Source of the DNA: Jannaschia faecimaris | GTDB lineage: Bacteria; Pseudomonadota; Alphaproteobacteria; Rhodobacterales; Rhodobacteraceae | Length of the DNA stretch: 64,000 nt | Reading direction: 5' to 3' | NCBI RefSeq assembly: GCF_900107415.1 | Contig: NZ_FNPX01000001.1 | Span: 62,001 to 126,000 of the forward strand | Shown here: in pieces, positions 53,650 to 62,214 of the stretch | Layout: every line of letters begins with the position of its first letter | Position numbering within the stretch: the first letter of the stretch is position 1 | Position numbers and translations under genes: made by a program | The notes under the pieces: generated by a model | The model's input: the letters and a program-made list of their open reading frames with translations, nothing else | What the model was told of the DNA's origin: nothing | The model's database searches: none

Positions 53650-54842
53650 GTTGTAATCTCGCTCTCTATCCCTGGTACAGGTTCCTGGCCGGATTGCTCT
53701 TCTGGCAGGCGATCTGGTTTCTGTACATCCAGGCCGAACTCTCGGCCGCCGAGGCGATCCTGATGTACGCCATCTTCGACGTGAGCACGACGGTTCTGGA
53801 GGTTCCGTCGGGCTGGCTCTCGGACCATTGGGGTCGCCGCCGCACCCTCCTCGTCGCGGCCTTCGCCGGAGTGGCGACCGCGATGATGCAAGCGATGGGC
53901 GGCCCGTTCTGGTGGTTCGCCGTTGCTCAGGTGCTTCTGGCGACGCAAGTGGCCTTCGCATCCGGAACAGACAGTTCGCTCCTCTACGAGTCCCTAGCCG
54001 CCGAAGGCCGGGAGGAGGAGATCGAGGCGCAAGAGTTGCGCGGCTGGCGGGCCGGGTTCGCGGCCCTCGCGCTCTCGGCTCTGGGGGGCGGTGCCCTGGC
54101 ACGATTCGATCTGACTTGGCCCTATATCGCGAGTGCGGCGGGCTTCGGCGTCCTCCTGGCCGTCACATGGATGTTCCGCGAGCCGCCACAGGCCACCAAC
54201 GACCCGACGGGCCCGTCGCGCCTGAACCTGTTGCGCGATGCGGTCCGGCAACCGGTGCTCCTCTGGCTTTCGGGTTTGGCGATCGTGATGTATGCCTTCA
54301 GCCACGTGCCTTTTGTCTTCGGCCAGCCCTTCATCGAACGCGCCCTTGCCAGTACTGACTTCGCCTCCGAGACACCCATCATCAGCGGTGCCATAACTGC
54401 CGCGATGATGACGGTATCGCTTGCCGTGTCACTGGTCGCACCTCGCCTTCGGGCGGCCATCGGCCTGACAGCGATGCTCCTGGGGGCTTTTGCCCTGCAA
54501 TTGGCGCTGCCGGGCGCGCTGGCCATCGCGACGGGGCCGCTGGCCGTCCTGCTGCTGATGGCGCGGATGGTGCCCGACGCGCTTGCCCGACCGTTCCTGA
54601 TCGCGCGGATTCAACCGCTCCTGCCTGACGGCAGCCGCGCGACCTACCTGTCGCTGCAAAGCCTGCTTGGCCGTCTGTTCTTCGCCGCCACTCTCTGGAT
54701 CGCGGCAAGCGGCACGACCGAAGTGGGCCAGATGCCCGAGGCCGACGTGCGCTTGATCCTTGGGGCCTATGCCGTCGGGGGCAGCGTGATCCTCATCACG
54801 CTGGCGCTGCTTTCGCGTCGCCTTAGAATCGAGAAGCCGTGA
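53646..54842 (+). CDS. MFS transporter
   Basis: 398-residue major facilitator with about twelve hydrophobic segments; motif A-like GWLSDHWGRRRTLL lies between helices 2 and 3 and marks the family. Substrate unknown. The only start at the right place is TTG 53646, which overlaps the DUF2461 stop. Followed by a 93-base gap with a hairpin before exonuclease III. Confidence 0.85.
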   Translation: MSCNLALYPWYRFLAGLLFWQAIWFLYIQAELSAAEAILMYAIFDVSTTVLEVPSGWLSDHWGRRRTLLVAAFAGVATAMMQAMGGPFWWFAVAQVLLATQVAFASGTDSSLLYESLAAEGREEEIEAQELRGWRAGFAALALSALGGGALARFDLTWPYIASAAGFGVLLAVTWMFREPPQATNDPTGPSRLNLLRDAVRQPVLLWLSGLAIVMYAFSHVPFVFGQPFIERALASTDFASETPIISGAITAAMMTVSLAVSLVAPRLRAAIGLTAMLLGAFALQLALPGALAIATGPLAVLLLMARMVPDALARPFLIARIQPLLPDGSRATYLSLQSLLGRLFFAATLWIAASGTTEVGQMPEADVRLILGAYAVGGSVILITLALLSRRLRIEKP

Positions 54843-54864
54843 CCCCCCTCATCTCGGGAACTTG

Positions 54865-54889
54865 GCGGGGGCACGGGGCTGGCCCCCGC
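54865..54889 (+). terminator. Stable hairpin between the MFS and exonuclease III genes
   Basis: Perfect 8-bp stem GCGGGGGC (54865-54872) / GCCCCCGC (54882-54889) with a 9-nt loop, but no T-run after it on the plus strand. It could be a weak terminator or mRNA-stabilising stem in the 93-base gap. Confidence 0.35.
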
Positions 54890-54935
54890 GTGTTCACCCT
54901 GCCAAAAGGCGGCACCCAAAGCCCGGAGCACAGAC

Positions 54936-55724
54936 ATGGCCTTCACCCTTGCCACCTGGAACATCAATTCAGTCCGCCTGCGAGAAGAGCTTGTGCTGCG
55001 CTTCCTGCGGGAGGAAGCGCCAGATGTGCTATGCCTGCAGGAGTGCAAGTCCCCGGTGGACAAGATTCCGACCGAAGGATTCGCATCGCTGGGCTATACC
55101 CACATGGTTGCGCGCGGACAGAAGGGATACAACGGCGTCGCCATCCTGTCGAAGCTGCCGATCGCCGAGGCCGGGGCCGAAGATCATGCGAAGCTCGGCC
55201 ACGCGCGCCACATCGCCGGACGGTTGGAGAACGGGGTCACGATCCACAACTTCTATGTCCCCGCCGGTGGCGACAAACCCGACCGGCAGATCAATGAAAA
55301 ATTCGGCCAGAAACTCGACTACCTGTCCGACATGCGCGACGCCTTCCATGCTGCCGCGCCCCAAAAGGCGATCCTTGTGGGCGATCTGAACATCGCACCC
55401 CGCGAAGATGACGTGTGGGACCACAAGAAGCTGCTCAAAGTGGTCAGCCACACACCGGTCGAAGTCGAGTCGCTGGCGCAGACTCAGGAAGCGGGCAAAT
55501 GGGTCGACGTGACGCGCGCCGACATTCCCGATGGCAATCTGTACAGCTGGTGGTCCTACCGTTCCCCGGATTGGGACACCGCCGACAAGGGCCGGCGACT
55601 GGATCACGTCTGGGCCACGCCCGACATCTCCAGCGCCGCGCATTCCAGCCGGGTGCTGCGTCACGTGCGCGGCTGGGACAAACCGTCCGACCACGCGCCG
55701 GTGCTTGCCACCTTTGACCTTTGA
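54936..55724 (+). CDS. xth: Exodeoxyribonuclease III
   Basis: 262-residue AP endonuclease/3'-exonuclease of base-excision repair. Catalytic segments: TWNINSVR, LCLQECK, VLVGDLNIAPRE (PRE replaces the more usual PxD), WWSYRSPDWD, RRLDHVWAT and the terminal catalytic His in PSDHAPV. Standard length. Starts a run xth, thioredoxin, LON-domain, Trm112-like genes on the same strand; similar gene orders are frequent in Rhodobacterales. Confidence 0.93.
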   Translation: MAFTLATWNINSVRLREELVLRFLREEAPDVLCLQECKSPVDKIPTEGFASLGYTHMVARGQKGYNGVAILSKLPIAEAGAEDHAKLGHARHIAGRLENGVTIHNFYVPAGGDKPDRQINEKFGQKLDYLSDMRDAFHAAAPQKAILVGDLNIAPREDDVWDHKKLLKVVSHTPVEVESLAQTQEAGKWVDVTRADIPDGNLYSWWSYRSPDWDTADKGRRLDHVWATPDISSAAHSSRVLRHVRGWDKPSDHAPVLATFDL

Positions 55725-55782
55725 AGGGTTGGAATATGTGGCGCTCGGTCGCATATAACCTGCCAACAGAGGAGTCCGCCCG

Positions 55783-56700
55783 ATGATCGAACTTGGCCAG
55801 TCCCAGACCGACACACCAACCGACCTGATCCGCGACGTCGACGAGAGGTCCTTCATGGTAGAGGTGGTCGAGAAATCGATGACCACCCCCGTAATCGTGG
55901 ATTTCTGGGCCCCATGGTGCGGCCCCTGCAAAACGCTGGGCCCGCAGTTGGAGCAGGCCGTTACGGGTCACAAGGGCGCGGTGATCATGGCCAAGGTCGA
56001 TGTCGACCGAAACCAGCAGATCGCGGCCCAGTTGCAGATCCAGTCTATCCCAACCGTTTACGCATTCTGGCAGGGCAAGCCGGTAGATGGTTTTCAGGGG
56101 GCCGTCAGCCAGAATGAAGTCGCCGAGTTCGTAAAGCGCACTGCCGCACTGGGTGGCGGGGCCGAGGAAGACGACGGTCTTGCCGAAGCCATTGCCGCGG
56201 CCGAGGAAATGCTCGACGCGGGCGAAGCCGTTGACGCTGCCCAGACGTTCGCCGCCGTTCTGGGCGAGGAGCCGGAAAACGCCGTCGCCTATGGCGGACT
56301 GATCCGCGCGCATCTGGCGCTTGGCGAGGTGGACGAGGCTGAAACGCTAGTCAACGACGCACCCGAAGCCTTGGAGGGCACCGCCGAAATCGATGCTGCC
56401 CGCGCCCAGATCGCATTGGCCCGCCAATCGGCGAATGCAGGCCCTGTCGCCGACCTGACCGCCGCCGTCGAGGCCGACGAGAACGACCATCAGGCGCGCC
56501 TCGACCTGGCCGCCGCCTTGCAGGCCAACGGCGACACCGAAGCCGCGGTCGATCAGCTGCTGGAATTGTTTCGCCGCGACCGGGAGTGGAATGACGGGGC
56601 AGCGCGAGCGCAGTTGTTCACGATTTTCGAGGCCATGAAGCCGACGGACCCGATTGTTCTGAAGGGACGCCGCAAGTTGTCGTCGATGATCTTTGCCTGA
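55783..56700 (+). CDS. Thioredoxin-TPR protein (CnoX/YbbN-like)
   Basis: 305 residues: a thioredoxin domain (about 25-125) with intact active site WCGPC (Cys46, Cys49), then an Ala/Glu-rich helical region (about 130-300) of tetratricopeptide type (for example AAEEMLDAGEAVDAAQTFAA and ARLDLAAALQANGDTEAAVD). This is the CnoX/YbbN chaperedoxin layout, in which many homologues lack one or both active-site cysteines; here both are kept, suggesting redox activity as well as holdase function. Begins 58 bases after xth. Confidence 0.92.
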   Translation: MIELGQSQTDTPTDLIRDVDERSFMVEVVEKSMTTPVIVDFWAPWCGPCKTLGPQLEQAVTGHKGAVIMAKVDVDRNQQIAAQLQIQSIPTVYAFWQGKPVDGFQGAVSQNEVAEFVKRTAALGGGAEEDDGLAEAIAAAEEMLDAGEAVDAAQTFAAVLGEEPENAVAYGGLIRAHLALGEVDEAETLVNDAPEALEGTAEIDAARAQIALARQSANAGPVADLTAAVEADENDHQARLDLAAALQANGDTEAAVDQLLELFRRDREWNDGAARAQLFTIFEAMKPTDPIVLKGRRKLSSMIFA

Positions 56701-56727
56701 CGCACCCCGCGCTCTAGGTTCCTGACC

Positions 56728-57372
56728 ATGTATCGATCGAATGACCTCCCCCCGACGATCCCCGTGTTTCCCCTTCCGGGGGCGCTGATGCTTCCGCGCG
56801 CCCGCTTGCCGCTGCACATCTTCGAGCCTCGTTACCTTCAGATGATTGATGACACTCTGAAGACGGACCATCGCCTGATCGGAATGGTCCAGCCGCGCGC
56901 CCAGACGACCGGCGACGGGCGGGAATTGCAGTCGATCGGCTGCGCCGGACGGCTGACCCAACTGTCCGAGACCGAGGACGGCCGCTACATGATCACGCTG
57001 GCCGGTGTGTCGCGCTATCGGATCACGCGCGAGGTGTCTGGCTTTCAGCCTTATCTTCAAGCCGACGTCAGTTGGGCCGGCTTTGAGCGGGATCTCGGCA
57101 AACCCGAAGTCGACAAGACTTTCGATCGGCCGGCCTTCCTAGACCTGTTGCACCGTTATTTCGAGGCGCAGTCCCTCTCGACCGACTGGGACAGCTTGAA
57201 AGATGCGGACGAAGAGTTGCTGATAAATTCTCTCTCGATGCTCTGTCCGTTCGAGCCGGAGGAAAAGCAGGCGCTTCTGGAAGCGCCCAGCCTTGGCACC
57301 CGTCGCGAGACAGTTGTGACCCTGATGGAATTCGCCCTGCGCGGCGGAGAAGGCGAAAGCATGCTGCAATGA
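56728..57372 (+). CDS. LON substrate-binding-domain protein
   Basis: 214 residues consisting of the Lon N-terminal (ASCH-like, PUA-fold) domain without ATPase or protease: [20 protein letters not shown], then [11 protein letters not shown] and [17 protein letters not shown]. Stand-alone members are of uncertain function; some are linked to protein quality control. Overlaps the Trm112-like gene by 4 nt (ATGA at 57369-57372). Confidence 0.92.
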   Translation: MYRSNDLPPTIPVFPLPGALMLPRARLPLHIFEPRYLQMIDDTLKTDHRLIGMVQPRAQTTGDGRELQSIGCAGRLTQLSETEDGRYMITLAGVSRYRITREVSGFQPYLQADVSWAGFERDLGKPEVDKTFDRPAFLDLLHRYFEAQSLSTDWDSLKDADEELLINSLSMLCPFEPEEKQALLEAPSLGTRRETVVTLMEFALRGGEGESMLQ

Positions 57373-57557
57373 GCGACGGCAAGGCCCCGACCCATGACCG
57401 CAAGATGCTGGAAGCGCTGGTTTGCCCCCAGACGAACAGTTCGCTGTCGTATGACGCGGATGCTCAGGAATTGGTGTCCAAGTCCGCGCGGCTGGCCTTC
57501 CCGATCCGGGGCGGCATTCCGATCATGCTGATTGACGAGGCCCGCAAGCTGGATTGA
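57369..57557 (+). CDS. Trm112-family small protein
   Basis: 62-residue UPF0434/Trm112-type protein: [16 protein letters not shown], then [21 protein letters not shown] ending in IDEARKLD. Bacterial members are short, and partners of methyltransferases are suspected but not established. Only one of the usual CxxC cysteines (VCPQT) is present. Translationally coupled to the LON-domain gene. Ends 3 bases from the convergent monooxygenase stop. Confidence 0.92.
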   Translation: MSDGKAPTHDRKMLEALVCPQTNSSLSYDADAQELVSKSARLAFPIRGGIPIMLIDEARKLD

Positions 57558-57560
57558 TGC

Positions 57561-58766
57561 TCAGCCGCGCATCAGGCGGGGCAGGTCGCCGGAAATCCCC
57601 GCCGCCTCGCTGATAAACTTTCGGCGCAAGACCGGCATGTTGGAAATCGCCCCCATGCCAAGGTCGCGCCCCAAGCGCAGAATAGGGTTGTCGTTAGAAA
57701 ACAGCTTGTTCACCGCGTCCGTCGCGATCCCCATGACCGAGGTATCGAACCGACGCCAGCGCTGATACCGCGCCAACACGTCCGCCGCGCCGATATCCTC
57801 CCCGCGCGCGCGGGCACGCCCGAGCACATGGGCCAGCGCGGCCACATCCTTGATACCGAGATTCAGACCCTGACCCGCGATCGGGTGGATACCATGGGCC
57901 GCATCCCCCACGAGGGCGATATGGTCCGCGACGAAAGCATTGGCCAGCGTCAGGCCGAGGGGATAGCTGTGCCGCGCGCCGAGCAATCGGATCTCCCCCA
58001 GGAAGTCGCCGAAGCGGGGCCTCAGGATCTCTAGGTAATCGTCGTCGGGCAGCGCGCTCAGGACGCCGGCCGTGTCGCCGCTTTCGGTCCAAACGATGCT
58101 GGACCGGTTGCCCCGGAGCGGCAGAATCGCCAGCGGTCCGGCGGGCATGAAGTACTGATGCGCAACGCCGTTGTGCGGCAGGTCGTGTTCAACGGCGCAG
58201 ACGAGCGCAGTCTGACCGTAATCTTTGGCGGTCCGCCCAATCCCGGCACGGCGGGCAACCCCGCTTTCGCGTCCGTCGGCCCCCAGCAACAGACGCGCCG
58301 TCAGCGTCTCGCCCGCCTCCACCTCGACGCCTGCTGCCGTGGCACGTTGATCGCTGACAATCGTGTCAAAGCGCATCTCGATCCGGTCATTCGCGTCACA
58401 GGCGGCAAGAAGTGCAGGGCGCAGAAACCGGTCCTCCACCATCTGGCCCATGAACGGCTCGCCGATCTCGGCGGCATCGAAGGCAAGGTGCAGGGGCGAG
58501 GCCCCCTGGCCTGCGCGACCGTCACTGGCGCGGATACCCGTCATCGGTTGCGCCGTCCCGGCCAGCGCATTCCACAGACCCAAGGCCCGCATCAGCCGTA
58601 CAGACCCCAACGCCATCGCGTAAGACCGTCCGTCGAATCCCGCGTCGTCGAAGGTATCGCGCGGCCGCGCGTCGAGAATAAGGGAGGTGAGGCCGGCGTC
58701 CGCCAGGGCAAGGGCCGTCAGCGGGCCGGTCAGCCCGCCGCCGACAATGATGACATCTGCATTCAT
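57561..58766 (-). CDS. UbiH/UbiF/Coq6-family FAD monooxygenase
   Basis: 401-residue flavin hydroxylase of ubiquinone synthesis. FAD motif VIIVGGGLTGPLTALALA at the N-terminus, a middle DG motif LLLGADGRESGVARRAG, and the GD motif LVGDAAHGIHPIAGQGLNLG. It hydroxylates the quinone ring at a position that cannot be fixed from sequence. ATG 58766; the longer frame (to 58937) is antisense to the amidase 5' end. Divergent from the amidase gene. Confidence 0.92.
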   Translation of the reverse strand: MNADVIIVGGGLTGPLTALALADAGLTSLILDARPRDTFDDAGFDGRSYAMALGSVRLMRALGLWNALAGTAQPMTGIRASDGRAGQGASPLHLAFDAAEIGEPFMGQMVEDRFLRPALLAACDANDRIEMRFDTIVSDQRATAAGVEVEAGETLTARLLLGADGRESGVARRAGIGRTAKDYGQTALVCAVEHDLPHNGVAHQYFMPAGPLAILPLRGNRSSIVWTESGDTAGVLSALPDDDYLEILRPRFGDFLGEIRLLGARHSYPLGLTLANAFVADHIALVGDAAHGIHPIAGQGLNLGIKDVAALAHVLGRARARGEDIGAADVLARYQRWRRFDTSVMGIATDAVNKLFSNDNPILRLGRDLGMGAISNMPVLRRKFISEAAGISGDLPRLMRG

Positions 58767-58851
58767 GACCCCAGATATGCCCGCCCGCCCGCCATTGTCC
58801 AATCCTCTGCCGCGCTCTAGCGTGACCCGCGACACTTTGACGGAGGCGGCG

Positions 58852-60177
58852 ATGCAGGAATGGTTATGGGCAAGCGCGGCGGACCTGGGCCGGGGCATCG
58901 CCAGCGGTGACATCGACGCCGAAGCGCTCTGTGACACCTACCTGTCCGCGATCGCGGGCCACGCCGCGCGCGACGACATCTATGCTAGGCTGACCGACGA
59001 CCGCGCCCGGGCCGAAGCGGCGGCAGCGGCGCGCCGTGCGGGCCTCGGCCTGCGCCGGGGGCCGCTGGACGGTGTGCCGGTCAGTTGGAAAGACCTGTTC
59101 GATACCGCCGGCGTCGCGACCGAAGCGGGCACCGCGCTGCTGAAGGGTCGTGTGCCGCAGGACGACGCGACCGTGCTGGCCAATGCGACCCACGGCGGGT
59201 CGGTCTGCCTCGGCAAGACGCATATGTCGGAATTGGCCTTTTCGGGCCTTGGCCTGAACCCGATGACCGCAACGCCCCACAATCGCAACGACACGGATCG
59301 GGTGCCCGGCGGGTCGTCGTCAGGGGCGGCGGCCTCGGTCGCCTTTGGCCTCGCCCCGGTGGGCATCGGGTCGGACACGGGCGGTTCGGTACGAAACCCG
59401 GCGGCCTGGAATGACCTCGTGGGCCTCAAGACGACATTGGGCCGGGTGAGCACCGCCGGTGTGGTCCCCCTGGTCGAGACAATGGACACCATCGGCCCGC
59501 TTTCGCGCACGGTAGAGGACGCGGCCTTGATGCTGGCACTTCTGGAAGGCGGCAAGGCGGCGGACCTGTCTGGAGCAACCCTGAAGGGTAAGCGGCTGCT
59601 TGTGCTGGCCGATTATGCGGACACCAGCCGCGACGCCCCCCGCGTCGCCTTCAAACACGCCGTGGAGCGGTTCCAAGATGCCGGGGCGGTCGTCGAGAGG
59701 GGGGAAGTCACGGCCGTCAAGGACGCGATGGACCTGACCCCCCTGCTGTTCGCGCCCGAAGGCTACGCGATCTGGCGCGACGTGATCGAGGCCAATCCCC
59801 ATCTGATGTTCGACCGCATACTGGAACGCTTTCGCCAAGGGCGCGACGTCAAGGCCGCCGATGTACTGGACGCGCATCGCAAGCGCCGCGCGGCTGAAGC
59901 CGCCTATCTGAGTGCCACTGCCGGGTACGACGCTGTGATTCTGCCAACTGCCGCGATTCTGCCCCCCGATCGGGAACGATTGATGACGGACGAGGACTAC
60001 TACGTCACCGAAAACCTTATGGCGCTGCGCAATACCCGCGTCGGCAACGTTCTGGGCCTCTGCGGTCTGACCCTGCCCACGGGCGTGCCGATGTGTGGCG
60101 TCATGGCGCTCTGCCCCCCGATGCAGGAAGAACGGTTGCTACGGCTGGGCGCGGCGATGGAGACCGCGCTTGGATGA
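58852..60177 (+). CDS. Amidase-signature family hydrolase
   Basis: 441 residues. The Ser-cisSer-Lys triad is complete: Lys80 in PVSWKDLFD, cis-Ser155 in VPGGSSSGAA and nucleophile Ser179 in GSDTGGSVRNPA. The family includes GatA, indoleacetamide and aryl-acylamide hydrolases; without gatB/gatC adjacent this is more likely a metabolic amidase. GGAGG lies 5 nt before ATG 58852. Divergent from the monooxygenase. Confidence 0.9.
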   Translation: MQEWLWASAADLGRGIASGDIDAEALCDTYLSAIAGHAARDDIYARLTDDRARAEAAAAARRAGLGLRRGPLDGVPVSWKDLFDTAGVATEAGTALLKGRVPQDDATVLANATHGGSVCLGKTHMSELAFSGLGLNPMTATPHNRNDTDRVPGGSSSGAAASVAFGLAPVGIGSDTGGSVRNPAAWNDLVGLKTTLGRVSTAGVVPLVETMDTIGPLSRTVEDAALMLALLEGGKAADLSGATLKGKRLLVLADYADTSRDAPRVAFKHAVERFQDAGAVVERGEVTAVKDAMDLTPLLFAPEGYAIWRDVIEANPHLMFDRILERFRQGRDVKAADVLDAHRKRRAAEAAYLSATAGYDAVILPTAAILPPDRERLMTDEDYYVTENLMALRNTRVGNVLGLCGLTLPTGVPMCGVMALCPPMQEERLLRLGAAMETALG

Positions 60178-60315
60178 GATCCAGGGAGACGACAGCCGCT
60201 CTGCGCATCTCAACGGCAACCAACATGGACTTTGCCTCTTGCGGAACAGGCCACTCGGCCACGGCTTAGGTGGGAACGGGGTCCATATCCGGACAGCACA
60301 GAAAGTTGAGATGCC

Positions 60316-60899
60316 TTGGACGGCCTGATCGCACTCATCATGCTGATTGGATTCATCGTCATTATCGCCAAGATCAGTCGGAAGGCATCAGGCAATGGAG
60401 CGCTGCCCAAACGCGTCGAACCGCTAACAAGACCCGTGAAAAGGGCACCGCTCCCGGTGGCCAAAGCTCCTCGCACGACCACGTCGGTGATTCTGAATGG
60501 TTCCGCCCGTATCATCGACGGAGATACGGGCGTCATCCAGCGCGCCCGATCCGTCTCTTCGGTGTGGATGCTCCAGAAATGAACCATCCCCATGGCAACA
60601 ATGCAAAATGGGCGCTTATCCACATGTGCAAGGGTCAAAAGATCCGGGCCGAAGTACCACAGAAAGACGTTCACGATCGGACGGTCGCACGATGCTACCT
60701 ACCCGATGGACGCGATCTTTCGGCGGAAATGGTGAAGGCAGGTTTTGCAATTGACTGACCGAAATACTCCGGCGGGATCTACCGCACGCTGGAGGTACCT
60801 GACGCGCGCAAGAAGATGTGGCTGGCAGACGCCCGACAGAAGGGGCGAATGGACGTGTGGGACAGGTTCGAGACGAACCAAAAGCAGCGACGGAGGTAA
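60316..60899 (+). pseudogene. Broken thermonuclease (SNase family) gene
   Basis: A TTG start (60316) opens a membrane-anchored frame (LIALIMLIGFIVIIAKI), then VILNGSARIIDGDTGVIQRA, the N-terminus of a staphylococcal-nuclease-like domain. At about 60541-60551 one base is missing, and the next frame carries IRLFGVDAPEMNHPHG, VHDRTVARCYLPDGRDL and KAGFAID. A TGA at 60756-60758 stands where a Trp codon is expected (AID-W-PKYSGG), after which the same frame continues PKYSGGIYRTLEVPDARKK to a TAA at 60897-60899. Two independent lesions make it non-functional. Confidence 0.85.
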
Positions 60900-61029
60900 T
60901 ACCGCCCTCGACCGACCCCAAAGCCACACCTGCATGACGCACCGACGTTTACCGTAGACCCCGGCCCCATGCCTTTGCTATCGTGCTAAAAATGGGGCCG
61001 TTAGAGCACCCGTATCGAGGCTACAGGCG

Positions 61030-62205
61030 ATGATTTCTCCGAAGCGGTTCTCCGAACTGCCTGAATATGCGTTTCCGCGTCTGCGGACATTGCTTGGCGA
61101 CCTGTCGCCCGGCAGCAATACGCCGATTCAGATGACCATCGGCGACCCGCGCCACGCACCGCCCGCACTGGTGGGCGAGGTGATTGCGCGGCACAACGCG
61201 GCCTTCATGTCCTATCCGCCCAACGACGGCGCGCCCGAACTTCTGGGGGCTTGTGCCGGATGGTTGAAGCGGCGCTACGGCTACGATGCCGACCCGGAGC
61301 GGGACATCCTCGTGCTCAACGGCACGCGCGAGGGCCTTTATAACGCTGCTATGGCGCTCTGCCCCGAAACCAAGAATGGTCAGCGCCCCGCGATCCTGAC
61401 GCCGAACCCGTTTTATCAGGTCTATGCCGTGGCCTCTCTCTCGGTGGGGGCGGAACCGGTCTACCTGAATGCGACCAGCGCGACCGGCCACCTGCCCGAT
61501 TATGACGCGGTTGACCCCGCTCTGCTGAACCGTACGGCCATTATGTACATCTGTTCGCCCGCGAATCCGCAGGGGGCGACGGCCTCGATGGACTACTGGG
61601 CGAACCTGCTGCGGCTGGCCGAAAAGCACGATTTCATCATCTGCGCCGACGAATGCTACGCCGAAATATATCGCGGCCAGCCACCCGTGGGCGTGCTGGA
61701 AGCGATAAAGGCCACCGGGGCCAACCCTGAGCGGGTCGTGGCGTTCCATTCACTTTCCAAGCGTTCGAACCTTGCGGGTCTGCGCTCGGGCTTCGCCGTG
61801 TCTGGTCCGAAAAACATCGCGCGCATGAAGCAATTGCGCGCCTACGCCGGAGCGCCGCTTCCGCTGCCGCTCCAAATGGCCGCCGCCGAAGTCTGGGCCG
61901 AAGAAACCCACGTCGAGGAAAACCGCACACTCTACGCGGCAAAGTTCGAGGCGGCCAAGGGCATCTTCCCGGACCTGCAAATTCCCGACGCCGGTTTCTT
62001 CCTCTGGCTGCCGGTCGAGGACGGCGAACAGGCGACGCTTAAGCTGTGGCGTGAAGCGGGGGTCAAAGTCCTGCCGGGTGCCTACCTCGCCCGGGATACC
62101 GAAGCCGGGAATCCCGGTGACACATACATTCGCGCGGCCCTTGTGGGTCCGCTTGGCGAGACGATCGACGGGCTGACGCGCCTGCGCGATTGCCTTTATT
62201 CATAA
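61030..62205 (+). CDS. Class I/II PLP aminotransferase (DapC-like)
   Basis: 391-residue fold-type I aminotransferase. The PLP lysine is in FHSLSKRSNLAGLRSGF; the substrate-carboxylate Arg is near the C-terminus; NPFYQVYAVASLSVGA is typical. Similarity to succinyldiaminopimelate transaminase DapC and its position before ftsK (a division gene) hint at a role in diaminopimelate for the cell wall, but aspartate/alanine transaminases cannot be ruled out. ftsK follows 9 bases later with AGGAGG, so co-expression is likely. Confidence 0.85.
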   Translation: MISPKRFSELPEYAFPRLRTLLGDLSPGSNTPIQMTIGDPRHAPPALVGEVIARHNAAFMSYPPNDGAPELLGACAGWLKRRYGYDADPERDILVLNGTREGLYNAAMALCPETKNGQRPAILTPNPFYQVYAVASLSVGAEPVYLNATSATGHLPDYDAVDPALLNRTAIMYICSPANPQGATASMDYWANLLRLAEKHDFIICADECYAEIYRGQPPVGVLEAIKATGANPERVVAFHSLSKRSNLAGLRSGFAVSGPKNIARMKQLRAYAGAPLPLPLQMAAAEVWAEETHVEENRTLYAAKFEAAKGIFPDLQIPDAGFFLWLPVEDGEQATLKLWREAGVKVLPGAYLARDTEAGNPGDTYIRAALVGPLGETIDGLTRLRDCLYS

Positions 62206-62214
62206 GGAGGTTTC

